The notes below the pieces were generated by a model. That model had not been told where the DNA came from and did no database searches. It saw nothing but the letters and a program-made list of their open reading frames with translations. Below are positions 1 through 11,119 of a stretch of DNA of 64,000 nucleotides, piece by piece. The DNA comes from Luzula sylvatica (lineage: Eukaryota; Streptophyta; Magnoliopsida; Poales; Juncaceae): the NCBI GenBank assembly GCA_946800325.1, contig OX326956.1:71171087-71235086 (forward strand). The letters run 5' to 3'. A program made the position numbers and the translations under genes. The first letter of the stretch is position 1; every line of letters begins with the position of its first letter.

Positions 1-783
1 AAACTGTAGATCAAGTCAAATCTTACATCCCTTTGGTTATCAACACTATTAGGGTAGCTGCTGAGGTATTTATTATTTAATTAAACATTTAATTTCCACT
101 GCAATGCAAAGGACAAGTTTGTAATCAACTACTAATGCATACAAATGTAGTCATTGCTGAATCAAGGAGTGAAACACTTAGTATTGCCTGGAAACCTACC
201 AACCGGCTGCATACCAGTTATCTTGACAAACTACTCGAGTCCGAACATGTCAGACTACGACAGCGTCGGATGCCTCAAGAAGTACAACACAATTGCATCT
301 GTCCATGACATCAAACTAATCGAGGCAACGACTCAGCTGAAACTCAAGTTTCCACTAGCAAAAATCAGTTATGCAGATTATTACACGCCAGTGATGCAGT
401 TCTTGCAAACGCCACAAGTCTACGGTGAGTTTCACGTTATTATGGCGGGCTAACCCTAACTATTGGATATGAAATCATTGACCGGTTTTTGTATGTCGCA
501 GGGTTTAATAACGGAGCACGCACCTCTAAGGGTTTGTTGCGGAAGCGGTGGACCGTATAACTATAATTCAAGTCTTATCTGTGGAGAACCCGGTGTAACG
601 GCATGTCAAGATCCGTCTACGTATCTAAATTGGGATGGAGTTCACTTAACTGAGCCAGCATACAATATTATTGCTAATGGTTGGTTGAAAGGTCCTTATG
701 CTAATCCACCCATATTACTAGCTGTCAAGTACGGAAGTGAAACTATCAACTTTCCTTATGAGATGGAGTTAAATGTTGAATAA
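1..783 (+). pseudogene. GDSL esterase/lipase copy A, 3' part, frameshifted
   Basis: Only the 3' half lies in the window: end of exon 3 (1-65), exon 4 (151-424) and exon 5 (502-783). Exon 4 encodes the PGNLPTGC block and exon 5 the [11 protein letters not shown] block that carries the catalytic Asp and His of plant SGNH/GDSL hydrolases. Exon 5 holds a tandem GCAC GCAC at 516-523 where the other copies have one GCAC. The extra 4 bp shift the frame a few residues after the splice site, so the catalytic Asp-His block is read out of frame. The C-terminus also runs about 18 residues past the stop used by copy B. It is the left arm of the inverted duplication with copy B. A different splice acceptor could in principle rescue the frame; I see no good one. 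Confidence 0.85.
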
Positions 784-3650
784 AGTCTTGGCAGAACGTA
801 TGCCTTGAAATCTCATGTTATGATATATTTTATTAAGGTGTTTGGTTTGTATTTTATTAATTTTACCAAAAATTAAAAAATACAAGTTTCGTGACATTCT
901 ATATTTCAAAAACTAACATATCTGTATTAAATCATTGTTAAATACATCAAATCAATATGGTATAAGAAATATGTAATTTCGATAATTCGCACAAAAAATG
1001 GTATGAAATTTTTTATTGAAAAAAGATTCATGCATAAAAAACCATTGAAAAAGAATAACATGAAATCATCTATTGCAAAAAAAACATTATTCCCTCCTAG
1101 TGAGAATTGTGGTTACTTTAGCCCACAACATATGTCATAAGGAAACGCGTATAATTTTATTATCTAGTGTGCAAATCAAACTTGATAACGATCGTAAACA
1201 AATACGCTGAGGTATTCTAATATCAAAACTCTAACCAGAGATAAGTTATGAAGATTAGTGCTCATTTTGTTTTGGGAAACTTTACTTTACCCCCAAATTT
1301 TACAACCACACCCTCTATATTCTAATTAACAAGAAATACATAATTAATAATTAATTTGCATTCATTGAGCTTGAGCTGGTCAATTAATCCTCCATAGACT
1401 AAGAATATGTATTTTTGTATTGTTTTGCAAAATAAATATGTATTTCAATAATTAATAATAATAATAATAATACTTGAAATTTAATAATGTAAGTACTTAT
1501 TCTTTATTCTTTTGCATTGTGCTTTTTTACATAATGTCTTCACAAATTTAAGAGAAACATAAATGTCAAATTAAAAAGAAAAATTAAGTGAACATATTTG
1601 ATGAATTTGTAAAATGATATTAATGTATGTTGTATGTTTTATAATATTATATATTTTTTGTTTGACATGTTTTTGTCGGGTGTGAATGATTTTGAATAGG
1701 TTCAAACCAATTTATTTTGTAGTCAATAAATATTTTTTATTTGCTCCCACTCTCCCGCCTCCCAATTTTTTTTTTGCAGTATGATTCCTATAGATATTTT
1801 TTGTTTCCCCTCTCCCCCCTAATAAAAAAACCCGGTCAAAGATTCGTCATTGTTTATGTGTACATCACTTTACACTTTGTTAGATTCATGTTATAACCAA
1901 TATATTTCATTATTTATCATTTCAAATTAATTTACATTATCAAATGAAAATGCAAATAAAAAATGAAGATTTATATATAAACTATTATTGGAATACATTA
2001 TGTAAGAACTATTATTATAAAACATACAACATATATTAAATATCATTTTAAAACTTAAATTTTACAAATTCATCAAATATATTCACTTAATTTTTATTTT
2101 TTTTAATTTGACATTTATGTTTTTCTTAAATTTGCGAAGACATTATGTAAGAAATCACAATGCAAAAGAATAAAAAGTAAGTACTTACATTATTGAATTT
2201 CAAGTATTATTATTATTATTAATTATTGGAATACATATTTACTTTGCAAAACAATACAAAAATGCATATTCTTAGTTTATGAAGGATTAATTGACCAGCT
2301 CAAGCTCAATGAATGCAAATTAATTATTAATTATGTGTTTCTTGTTAATTAAAATATAGAGGGTGTGGTGGTAAAATTTGGGGGCAAAGTAAAGTTTCTC
2401 AAAACAAATTCTCTGGTTGGAGCTTGATATTAGAATACCTCAGCATACTTGTTTACGAGGTTATCAAATTTGATTTGTACACTAGGTAATAAAATTGTAT
2501 GCGTTTCCTTATGACATATATGATGGGCTAAAATAACCACTATTCTCACTAGGAGGGAATAATGTTTTTTTGCAATAGATGATTTCATGTTATTCTTTTC
2601 CAATGGTTTTATTTTATGCGTGAATCTTTTTTCAATAAAAAATTTCATACCATTTTTTGTGTGAATTATCGAAATTACATATTTCCTATGCCAGATTGAT
2701 TTTATGTATTTAACAATGATTTAATACAGATAAGTTAGTTTTAGAAAATATAGAATGTCACGAAACTTGTAGTTTTCAATTTTGGACAAAATTAATAAAA
2801 TACAAACCAAACACGTTAATAAAATATATCATAACATGAGATTTCATGGCATACATTCTGCCAAGACGTTATTCCACATTTTACTACATCTCATAAGGAA
2901 AGTTGATGGTTTCAGTTCCCTACTAGACAGCCAGTAATATGGGTGGATTAGCATAAGGACCTTTCAACCAACCGTTAGCAATAATATTGTATGCTGGCTC
3001 AGTTAAGTGAACTCCATCCCAATTTAGATACGTAGACGGATCTTGACATGCCGTTACACCGGGTTCTCCACAGATAAGACTCGAGTTATAGATATACGGT
3101 CCGCCGCTTCGCCAACAAACCCTAAGAGGTGCTCCGTTATTAAACCCTGCGACATACAAAAACCGGTCAATGATTTCATATCCAATAGTTAGCATTGGCC
3201 CGCCATAATAACGTGAAACTCACCGTAGACTTCTGGCGTTTGCAAGAACTGCATCACTGGCGTGTAATAATCTGCATAACTGATTTTTGCTAGTGGAAAC
3301 TTGAGTTGCAGCTGAATCGCTGCCTCGATTAGTTTCGTGTCGTGGACAGATGCAATCGTGTTGTACTCCTTGAGGCATCCGACGCTGTCGTAGTCTGACA
3401 GGTTTGGACTCGAGTAGCTTGTCAAGATAACTGGTATGCATCCGGTTGGTACGTTTCCGGGCAATACCAAGTGTTTCACTCCTTGATTCAGCAATGACTA
3501 CATTTGTATGCATTAATATTTGATTACAAAATTGTCCTTTGAATTGCAGTGAAAATTAAATGTTTAATTAATTAAATACCTCAGCAGCTTCCCTAATAGT
3601 TTTGATAACCAAAGGAATGTAAGATTTGACTTGATCTACAGTTTTTCCAG
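1..3650. repeat. Large inverted duplication (palindrome) of a GDSL gene and its 3' flank
   Basis: The left arm (1 to about 1645) matches the reverse complement of the right arm (about 2010 to 3645), including exons 3-5, introns and about 850 bp of 3' flank. The spacer is about 365 bp of AT-rich DNA. The start of the window pairs with about 3644, so the left arm very likely continues outside. The arms differ by scattered substitutions and small indels, including the 4-bp insertion in copy A and a different stop position. Between the genes (784-2922) I see no further coding sequence, only mirrored 3' flank that includes an AT-rich MITE-like segment at 1280-1380 and 2330-2400. Confidence 0.9.
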
Positions 3651-4854
3651 CAGACAATAAGAAGTTATAATCATTTCCTCCGAACTCACCAAGTAAGAAG
3701 AGTGACTTTCCAAAGTAATCCTCGCAAGCTGAGTGAATAAGTTCAATAAAAATAAGATTATGATGATAATAAATGTATCATTGTACTTTCATTAATTCAT
3801 ACGAATGATCAAAATGTACGAACATTCTGTTGTGTTGCATAAAGAAGACTTCAAGTCCCGAAACCATCCGAGTTGAACATTTAGTGACGTGTTCGGTAAT
3901 ATCGGACTAGAGACATTATTCTTTTGAAAAAATGCAAAATCAAGTGCTGTAGCAGCGATGACTGCAAAATTCGCACCGTTACTGAAATTTTTGTCTTTCC
4001 CTAAAAATGGCGGGACTAGTGGCATGCCAAGAGCTTGAGCTGTGTAAAAAAACGCACACCAAATATGTAATCTAAGATTTCATAATATGTACACTACACT
4101 CTAACAAATACACCACAAAATTCATGGTTTATTTTTTTGATTCCGTAGTACCGTTATTAATGTGCATTTAAATATGTACATATATCTTAATTAAAATATT
4201 TAATTAATTAACATGTGATATACAGTCAACATCTAGCTAAATTAAGAATTCTGAATTCATATTATGAAGTCATTACTTATGTGTCATTTGTTAATTATCA
4301 TGTTAATTAAATGTGTTAAGTAAGATATAGAGGGTGTGGTGACGAAATCTGGAGACGATGTAAAATTTCCCTAATTAAATATGCATCAGGATTCAGGACA
4401 CTGAATATCTAAGATAGAAATATATTGCTCGAGGATGATCAATAAAAGTGATCTTATATATTCCAGCCGCTAAACAGTACGTAGTAAAAAGTAGTAGAAT
4501 ACAAAATTAAGAATATATATTTTGTATATAATGAACATGCATGATTGTGTGTTTACAGAAGGTCAGGAGATCAAAGAGACACAACCAACCTATAAAATCA
4601 ATGATAAGGCGTCCATCAGAAGCGCGGCCAGCGTTACGGTGGAAGTAGGTCTCGCCATAAGGGAGATTTGTGAATGGATTGGAGGGAATCAATATATTAA
4701 AGTTTCCGGTGTCAGCATATGAGTTGCCGAAGCTAAAGATTGCATTGTACATCGGCAAAGTACATTTTGCAGTGTGCATCGGCAAAATACATTTTGCAAT
4801 GTCGAAGAACGAAAAGATGATGATAAAAAATGAGGTAAGCAATTGATGCTTCAT
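2923..4854 (-). CDS. GDSL esterase/lipase copy B (five exons, open)
   Basis: Exons on the minus strand: 4854-4590, 4039-3824, 3728-3580, 3497-3224, 3146-2923. They join in frame to 375 codons ending in TAG; intron phases are 1,1,0,1. The product starts with a hydrophobic signal peptide ([17 protein letters not shown]), so it is probably secreted or vacuolar. Block I reads [12 protein letters not shown], so the usual Asp next to the nucleophilic Ser is Asn. Block III (GGNDYNF) is in exon 3, PGNVPTGC in exon 4, and the catalytic Asp/His block (WDGVHLTE) in exon 5. Family knowledge: these SGNH hydrolases cleave acyl esters and include acetylajmalan- and sinapine-esterase-like enzymes; the substrate here is unknown. 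The start was chosen at the Met directly before the signal peptide. Exon 1 also carries a short in-frame tandem duplication. The exon 2 donor (AAT|GTTCGT) is inferred from phase and from the same site in the other copies. Confidence 0.85.
4300..4400. repeat. MITE-family fragment near GDSL copy B intron 1
   Basis: The phrase ATAGAGGGTGTGGTGACGAA followed by ATCTGGAG resembles segments at 1290-1330, 2350-2390, 41650-41700, 42120-42160 and 46324-46533. This suggests one short AT-rich repeat family scattered among the GDSL copies. The ends here are not defined. Confidence 0.35.
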
Positions 4855-4905
4855 TGTTGGATTTATTTTGAAAGTTTTTGGAAAATTATGCATGCGGCTC
4901 AGTTG

Positions 4906-4914
4906 AATATATAG
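4906..4914 (-). promoter_or_regulatory. TATA-like box upstream of GDSL copy B
   Basis: Read on the minus strand the sequence is CTATATATTC, about 50 bp before the chosen ATG at 4854. Spacing fits a plant TATA box with a short 5' leader. Confidence 0.45.
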
Positions 4915-4919
4915 AGGTT

Positions 4920-7900
4920 GAAGATCTTATGCTTTTGCTTCTTCATGTGGAGCTCCCTGTTGGTCCTAAAGTGGTGGAGTGGGGCTAATAGCCCAGTACT
5001 AGTGGTGAGAGTGGGGAGTAGCCCCAAACTATTGTGCTTAATTATCCTTTCAAAGTGGTGGACTTTAAACATTTATATATGCAGCCCAATTTGGACACGT
5101 TGTTATTGTTGAAGTTTATAACCCACTAGCATTTTACCCGTGCCTTTGCACGGGTCTGTTTTTATTTCTTCCAAATGTCTTTTTATTTTCTTATTTCATC
5201 ATCTTTTTGGTTGTCAAAATTGTTTGTTGGTTGTTCCATTAGTATGGTTTTGAGCGAGGATAGTTGTTGTTCATGGATCATGTGTAGTGTTGTATTTGGA
5301 CCTGCATTTTGTGTTTGTGCTGTCATTAGTAATCTTAATCTCGTTCATATTCGTACTGTTATTTTGTATTTCGCATTTATTGTATGTAATCTATGTATAT
5401 ATACACCCTAGGCTATAATTTGAACGTGTTTGTATGTCCTGACTTGTAGTTGATAACTCATATTTGGTATTTTGTATTCGTTTTTTAGTTTTTTATAGAG
5501 CTTGAACCAGAGAAAATTACGAATAGAAATCAACCTTTCAAATTTAAGGTGCACCAAGCAACAACACAACAACACAACAAAGAAAGATCGCATCAAAAAA
5601 GCAGTAAGAAAACACAGAAAAAAAATTAGTCTCATAGTACATGAAGATGATAGAACTTTGTGCATTTGAAATAATTGCGAGTCCAATGATAACAGAAAAT
5701 ATGTTGCTACTACTTGAACTCGATGGCCAAGGAGCACTCCTATTATCCGTTACTAAAAAACTGTGCATACAACATGTGAATAAAAACCCTGCAACCAATA
5801 TTTTGTTTTTCATTATTGGCTAGTTAAAGCACGATGCAAGAAAAATAATAAACACCAAAGCCTTGGTAAGCAGAGACGTGAACAGATTTTAATATTTTAT
5901 TATGGTATGTTAGGTCGACATATATTAGAAGGATTTTTGATAATACGCGAAGAAACAACTGAACTGGTTAGGTAAAATTGGCTTGGATTGAAGTCTAAAT
6001 GGAGTCTAATTGGTGCTCCTTCTTTATTTATTTATTTCATTTTTATTTTAAAAAAAAATTTAGGGGTGTGTGTGTGGGGTGGGGTTAAATGAGTCTAATT
6101 GGGTGAGATGAAAGGAGGGGCGCACAACTTGACTCGAACATGGATGCAGGGCCGTTTCTGAGATTTCGGAGGTCTATGACAGATGTTGTCACGAAGCCAT
6201 GAAATAAAAAAACCACACTTCAAAAAAAATGTTCAAATTAGTTAAAAATTATATACATAAATACTCTTACGTAATTTTCGAAATTTTCTTGAAAACTTTG
6301 AATTTAGGTTGGGGTATTTTTAGCACTGAATGAGAATATAAATGTGTATGGTTTGGATAAGGGTTGAATATGAGTGTGCTACATATGTGTGTTTGCATTG
6401 GAATGTGTGGTATCGAGATGTGTCCGTACAGAACACCGTAAACTTTCTCAAAACTGGCAGGAAGTCCCAAGTATGTACTTCTGAGTTTGGATTGTTCGGT
6501 ATTGTTAAGTAATTTGTAGTTTAAGAGAAAGTTCCCAAAAATATACTAATGTTTATTTGGATGTATGTTGGTATAATTTAAGTAATCTTTTAGTTAAGGA
6601 TTTTCTAGGCAAATTCATATGCAAAAGTTAGCAAAAAAAAAAACTGAGGTCATGGCTCAGTTTTTTTCAGTTAAGGAAATGTTCATAATTATGATACCTC
6701 GATTATGCCCCTCCTCTCCTTTAAATGTCCAATTTTATGCCTCTCTTTAATGTTTATTTTATGCCTCTCTTTAATGTTTTGAAATGCTTCAATTTTCTCC
6801 AATGTTTTTTAAGATTAATTGATCAATAAATAGTTATTTTATTTGGGCTTAAGTTTGATTTTTTTTTCTTCTTCTGGTGATTAATTATTTGGCTAAATCC
6901 ACACTCATACTCTTATTTTGTATGTAGTGTTATTTGGTATTTTTCCATTTTAATTAAATTAAATGTTTGTTGTGATGGTGAGATTTTTGTATCTTAATTA
7001 AAATAGTTTATGTTTTTAATTTTCAAAATCTATGATACAACTTATAATTAGTAAATATCATAAAATTCATCTATTTCGGCACAAAACATTATTTTGTAGC
7101 AATTTCTGACCGCTTTTGATTTCCGGTACTACATTATATTATATTTATGTACAGAACAATATTATTTTCTACTACTTTATATTAAAATATTTTTATATCA
7201 TGTTATATTATTTTATTTAACATATTATATGTAATTTGATTAAACAATATGTCCATATTTTTTTTAATTTATACCCTGATTAATGTAAGAAAAAAATACA
7301 TTATTTTGATTATTGTTTATAAATTGTGATAAAATATATTGACATTCCTGCAAATTTTCTGATATAATGAAATTATTCAGATAATAATAAAATTTATACA
7401 GATAATAAATATATTGGCATTCCTACCATCTGTGCATAATTTTCTGATATAATGAAATTATTCAGTAATAAATAAAATTATGTAATGTTATTATTTTGCT
7501 TTTACTATTTTAATTGTCACATGTTCTTAGATTTATTTCTAGTTATAAAATATTTTTGAATTTATTTTGTTAAGTTGGTAAGTGGTATCTTGTATTTAAT
7601 TATGTGTTGAACTTTCACACATACCAACATGTTCGTGAATTTTACTAAAAGTACATCCAAACGAGTCCCTGAAAATATTTTGTGTTTACCAAAACTTTTA
7701 GGATAGTCTTTTTGAAAATCCTAATCCTAAAATTGAACTATCCTATACTACGAAATACTTGTGCATCCAAACAAGCCTGAATCTGAAAAGTGGGCCTGCC
7801 GCTTTCCTCTCTTTAAAAGCTTCTAGAAGCATCTCATGAAACTTGTCAACAAACAATTCCCGTTTTAACTTCTTCGCCATGACAATTGGAGCTTCACTTC

Positions 7901-8030
7901 TCCAGTTCCCCTTCTTCAAATCTATCATAGAAACAATATAATGTTCGATGTGCCACCACCCTCCTATGCTCAAGGAAAGAGAGAAACAATCCCTCGCATT
8001 CTGAACCCCAAGCCAAGAAGAGAAACATGT
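4920..8030. other. Intergenic, AT-rich, no gene recognised
   Basis: Apart from the Helitron-like end at 5126, I see degenerate repeat sequence. At about 6147 the phrase CAGGGCCGTTTCTGAGATTT resembles a hAT terminal repeat, but no partner end was found. Short open frames at 5408-5823 and 6267-6470 lack supporting features. The segment 7743-8030 keeps an open minus-strand frame rich in Lys and Glu that I cannot identify; it lies outside the LINE if the proposed target duplication is right. Confidence 0.5.
5126..5155 (-). mobile_element. Helitron-like 3' terminus (minus strand)
   Basis: Read on the minus strand, a perfect 8-bp stem (ACCCGTGC/GCACGGGT, 5136-5155) with a 4-nt loop is followed six bases later by CTAG and then host T. 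A hairpin shortly before CTRR is the signature of a Helitron 3' end. The 5' TC end would lie to the right and was not located, so the length is unknown. Confidence 0.55.
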
Positions 8031-8143
8031 AATTATATCAACGAAGGGAAAGGGATTTTGTTTTTCTCTCTCTTCGTACGGAGAGTGCAAAAAGGGCGAT
8101 TGTGAGGCGATTGAGGAGGTAAGGGAGTGCAGTGGTCGACCCA

Positions 8144-11032
8144 ATGGGTTATAGAAAGATTACGGGTCAAGATGGTTGGACCCGAGTAGTCAAGTACCCC
8201 CAACCCAATATGGTTACCTCTTTTAACCCATACATCCCTAGACCAAAGCCCCAGTATACCTCACGCTGGCAAACAAACAAAAGACAACCCAACAACTTCT
8301 ACAAAAAACCAAGAAAGAGCTCTACAATGGCGTCTCAAGCTTCCAACATCAACCGAAGGAGCGAGAGGCAAGATTACGTCCCGTGGAGGCCGTTTAACCC
8401 AAGGGGACCTGCACCAGTTTGGGTGGAGGCTCGACCACCATGTTCAGACCCCATTAGAGCAACACGGTTGAACCCAAAAAAACCATCACCATGGCTACCG
8501 GCGGAGCCTACGACAGAGGAAGTACAAAGGTCAGCAAGGACGGCGCAAAATGAAGCTGCGAGGGGTATATCTCGTGAACCTACTCACGTGGTATTTCCTT
8601 TGCCAAAAGACTATAACCACCCGGCATGGCAAGGTCTTTGCTACAAGTGTCTCGAGGAAGGCCACAAAGCGGTAGGATGCACAAAACCACGTCGCTGCAC
8701 CAATTGCGGTCAAAAAGGACATCTTGCGGCTCATTGCAAGATCCCTGAAAAACCGGTCCCACCGTACAACCCACTCAGACCTAGAGGTAAGCTTGGGCAG
8801 CACTACCTCCCGACGGGCCGTCCCAAGTCGGTCGCATGTTTTCATCCACAATCTCCGAGACTTCGAGATTTTGCGGCGAACATGAAGCAAGCCGTAGTGG
8901 TAGATGGTAGACTTGCGAGAGGTCACTCGCTCCCGAAGGTACGCCAACTCTTGCTTAGCATCCGGAAATGGACCTCGCCGGTGCATGTGGCGTTCATAAG
9001 TGATAATCGCTACATAGTGACGCTACCCGACTATGTGGATCGTAATGAGTTTGTCTCGACCGAGCTTCACTCCTTTCTAAACTTCGACTATGTGCTATAT
9101 CCATGGGAGTTCTCGGTTGATGCCTCACCCGCCAACTATCGGTTTAAGGCATGGCTTCGATTTAAGAACCTTCCTTTATATTGCTATTGCGAGGAAGAAT
9201 TAGCTCGTCTCGCAACAACGTTCGGAGAAATTCTATTTCATGAGCCACTCGAGAATGTGTCATACCTAGACTCCATTGATGTTCTCGTAGGTACGCCGAA
9301 TCTCAAACTCATCCCCGACTCGGTCTCTTCATTTGTGATACAAGGAAGTCAAGAAGTAGAGTTGATGCCACTAAGTTCGATCGATGAACCGTTGAGATCC
9401 AACAACCCCGACGATCCAACGCCTCCGGACGAGATGTTCGAGGCTCACTTGAACAAGTTAATCCTGGGTAAGCAATGGAGGGACCAAACCATAATCGGAG
9501 AGTCCTCTAACGCACCCACTATAGTTGCACCGACTCCATACAAGAAGGCACGGATCCAACCGTCAACACAACCCAGCTTCGCTAGTGCTCTCGTACCGAC
9601 TATAGTACCGACAGCCCGTAGTGAGAAGGAACGTGAGTCGAGCCAAATGAAGGACCAACTGGGCTCCAGATCCGAGAAGGGGAGTGAGATGGATTTACAA
9701 TTACAATCCGAACCCGATAGTGCAAAGGTGGTGCAACAAAAATTCAAAATAGAGCATGGTTATATTGGGCATGGTAGTACCTGTATGGAGGGAGAAGTAC
9801 AAAAGCTATATTTACCTATAGGGACTAACTTCCATAATGTGAAGTCTCTTTTCAAAGCCTATGCTGAAAAAGAGAAAGAAGGTACAGTAAAAAAACGAGC
9901 TCATACAGAGATGGAAGTGGGCATGGTAATGGGCTCGAGGAATGAATCTGACAGGCCAATTAATGCAAGAGGTGAGACTGCCTTGAGTAAAATACGGGTG
10001 CAGGAGGGGTCAAGTGGGCTCAACGTAGCGGTGGGGCCCAAGGGGTCAAATAACCAAAGTAGCAAAAGCCCAATACAAGAGCCCGCTAAAACTCGAATTA
10101 AGGAAGTGGGCTTAATCATTTCTAATACTAAAACAAAGACCGCACCCAAGGGCTCATCTTCCAGACAATTAAGCTCCCTGACAGCCACTCACGATGAAAT
10201 AAGAGTTCAACTCAACGAGGATAAAAGAGTGGCTCAAAATGCGGCAAACAAGAGGAGGACCATGGCGTCCGAGGAGGAACCTGCACCTACGGACCCTGTT
10301 GCGAAAACGGACGGCAACCAGAGCCGGGACAACCTGGAGCTGACAGGGTTGATCACTGGAGGCGACACAATAGGTATGGTGGACGCGATCGAGGAGGTAA
10401 ATGAGGAGCACGCGGAGGCTGCTGCGGAAGACGATTGGGCAGACTCGATGCTCAAGAAATATGGAGGTACAAATTCTTCCTTAATCAATTCAAATAAGCT
10501 TAATCTTCCCTCGAAAGGCCCGTTTTTCTTACGAGAAAATGCTATCAAAAAGGCCATATTTACTCCAAAAAAATCAGCGCGAGTCAAAATACAACCAAGA
10601 AACCTAGATGGAACAATAGTAACAAGGCCAAATAAAAAAGAGAGAACAAAGGGTGTGTCTAAATCAATTAAAGAGGCGCTTAAAAAATCTAATATCTTAC
10701 AAGCTCTAAAAATAGATGAGACGGAGCCAAAGGAATTAGACCCCGATATGTGTAAACAAATAGAAATATTGTGTAATATTACTCGGCCAGAGAAGAGGCA
10801 AAGTGTAGATCTAAATGTGTTAGAAAATAACTTGCTTTTTGAGGATAACATTAATATGGTGAATTTAAATCAAGGCAATATTAATGAACTTAATCCTAAT
10901 GAAGTAACTCACTCTAACATTATTGCATGTAACAAATTATTAGCCGATTGTGGATTGATGGATGAAGAGATGGAAATGGCATCCGGTTTGGAGGAGGGCA
11001 TGGCCGAGAAGAAGGACAAAATTACCGAGTAA
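8144..11032 (+). CDS. LINE ORF1: CCHC zinc-knuckle RNA-binding protein
   Basis: The frame is open upstream to a GTG at 8132; I chose the first ATG at 8144, giving 962 codons. Two zinc knuckles are visible, C166-C169-H174-C179 and C185-C188-H193-C198, in the CX2CX4HX4C pattern. They are followed at about residues 265-385 by a segment resembling the DUF4283 domain of plant LINE ORF1 proteins (TSPVHVAFI, RFKAWLRFKNLPLY). The remaining C-terminal half is low-complexity, Lys/Glu/Ser-rich and unrecognised. ORF1 proteins of L1 elements bind the element RNA and act as chaperones in the ribonucleoprotein. The order zinc knuckle then DUF4283-like is the reverse of what I would expect. ORF2 begins 87 bp after the stop. 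Confidence 0.8.
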   Translation: MGYRKITGQDGWTRVVKYPQPNMVTSFNPYIPRPKPQYTSRWQTNKRQPNNFYKKPRKSSTMASQASNINRRSERQDYVPWRPFNPRGPAPVWVEARPPCSDPIRATRLNPKKPSPWLPAEPTTEEVQRSARTAQNEAARGISREPTHVVFPLPKDYNHPAWQGLCYKCLEEGHKAVGCTKPRRCTNCGQKGHLAAHCKIPEKPVPPYNPLRPRGKLGQHYLPTGRPKSVACFHPQSPRLRDFAANMKQAVVVDGRLARGHSLPKVRQLLLSIRKWTSPVHVAFISDNRYIVTLPDYVDRNEFVSTELHSFLNFDYVLYPWEFSVDASPANYRFKAWLRFKNLPLYCYCEEELARLATTFGEILFHEPLENVSYLDSIDVLVGTPNLKLIPDSVSSFVIQGSQEVELMPLSSIDEPLRSNNPDDPTPPDEMFEAHLNKLILGKQWRDQTIIGESSNAPTIVAPTPYKKARIQPSTQPSFASALVPTIVPTARSEKERESSQMKDQLGSRSEKGSEMDLQLQSEPDSAKVVQQKFKIEHGYIGHGSTCMEGEVQKLYLPIGTNFHNVKSLFKAYAEKEKEGTVKKRAHTEMEVGMVMGSRNESDRPINARGETALSKIRVQEGSSGLNVAVGPKGSNNQSSKSPIQEPAKTRIKEVGLIISNTKTKTAPKGSSSRQLSSLTATHDEIRVQLNEDKRVAQNAANKRRTMASEEEPAPTDPVAKTDGNQSRDNLELTGLITGGDTIGMVDAIEEVNEEHAEAAAEDDWADSMLKKYGGTNSSLINSNKLNLPSKGPFFLRENAIKKAIFTPKKSARVKIQPRNLDGTIVTRPNKKERTKGVSKSIKEALKKSNILQALKIDETEPKELDPDMCKQIEILCNITRPEKRQSVDLNVLENNLLFEDNINMVNLNQGNINELNPNEVTHSNIIACNKLLADCGLMDEEMEMASGLEEGMAEKKDKITE

Positions 11033-11119
11033 CTAGCTAGAAGACGGTAGTCTAAGCTCCAATATTTTGGGTAGAGTAGGGAGCTATGCTTTACTTTTTA
11101 GTTGTAATATGTTTATTTT

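Noticed and set aside
3220..3513. Second minus-strand frame overlapping GDSL exon 4
   Set aside because: It is a shifted frame of the real exon; it lacks the family blocks.
5408..5823. Small secreted-protein-like frames (both strands)
   Set aside because: A hydrophobic start is visible in one, but there is no promoter, splice or family support, and the frames overlap each other.
8531..8986. Open frames on the minus strand within LINE ORF1 (also 9445-9747, 9901-10188, 10234-10851)
   Set aside because: They are antisense shadows of a clearly coding frame with no domains of their own.
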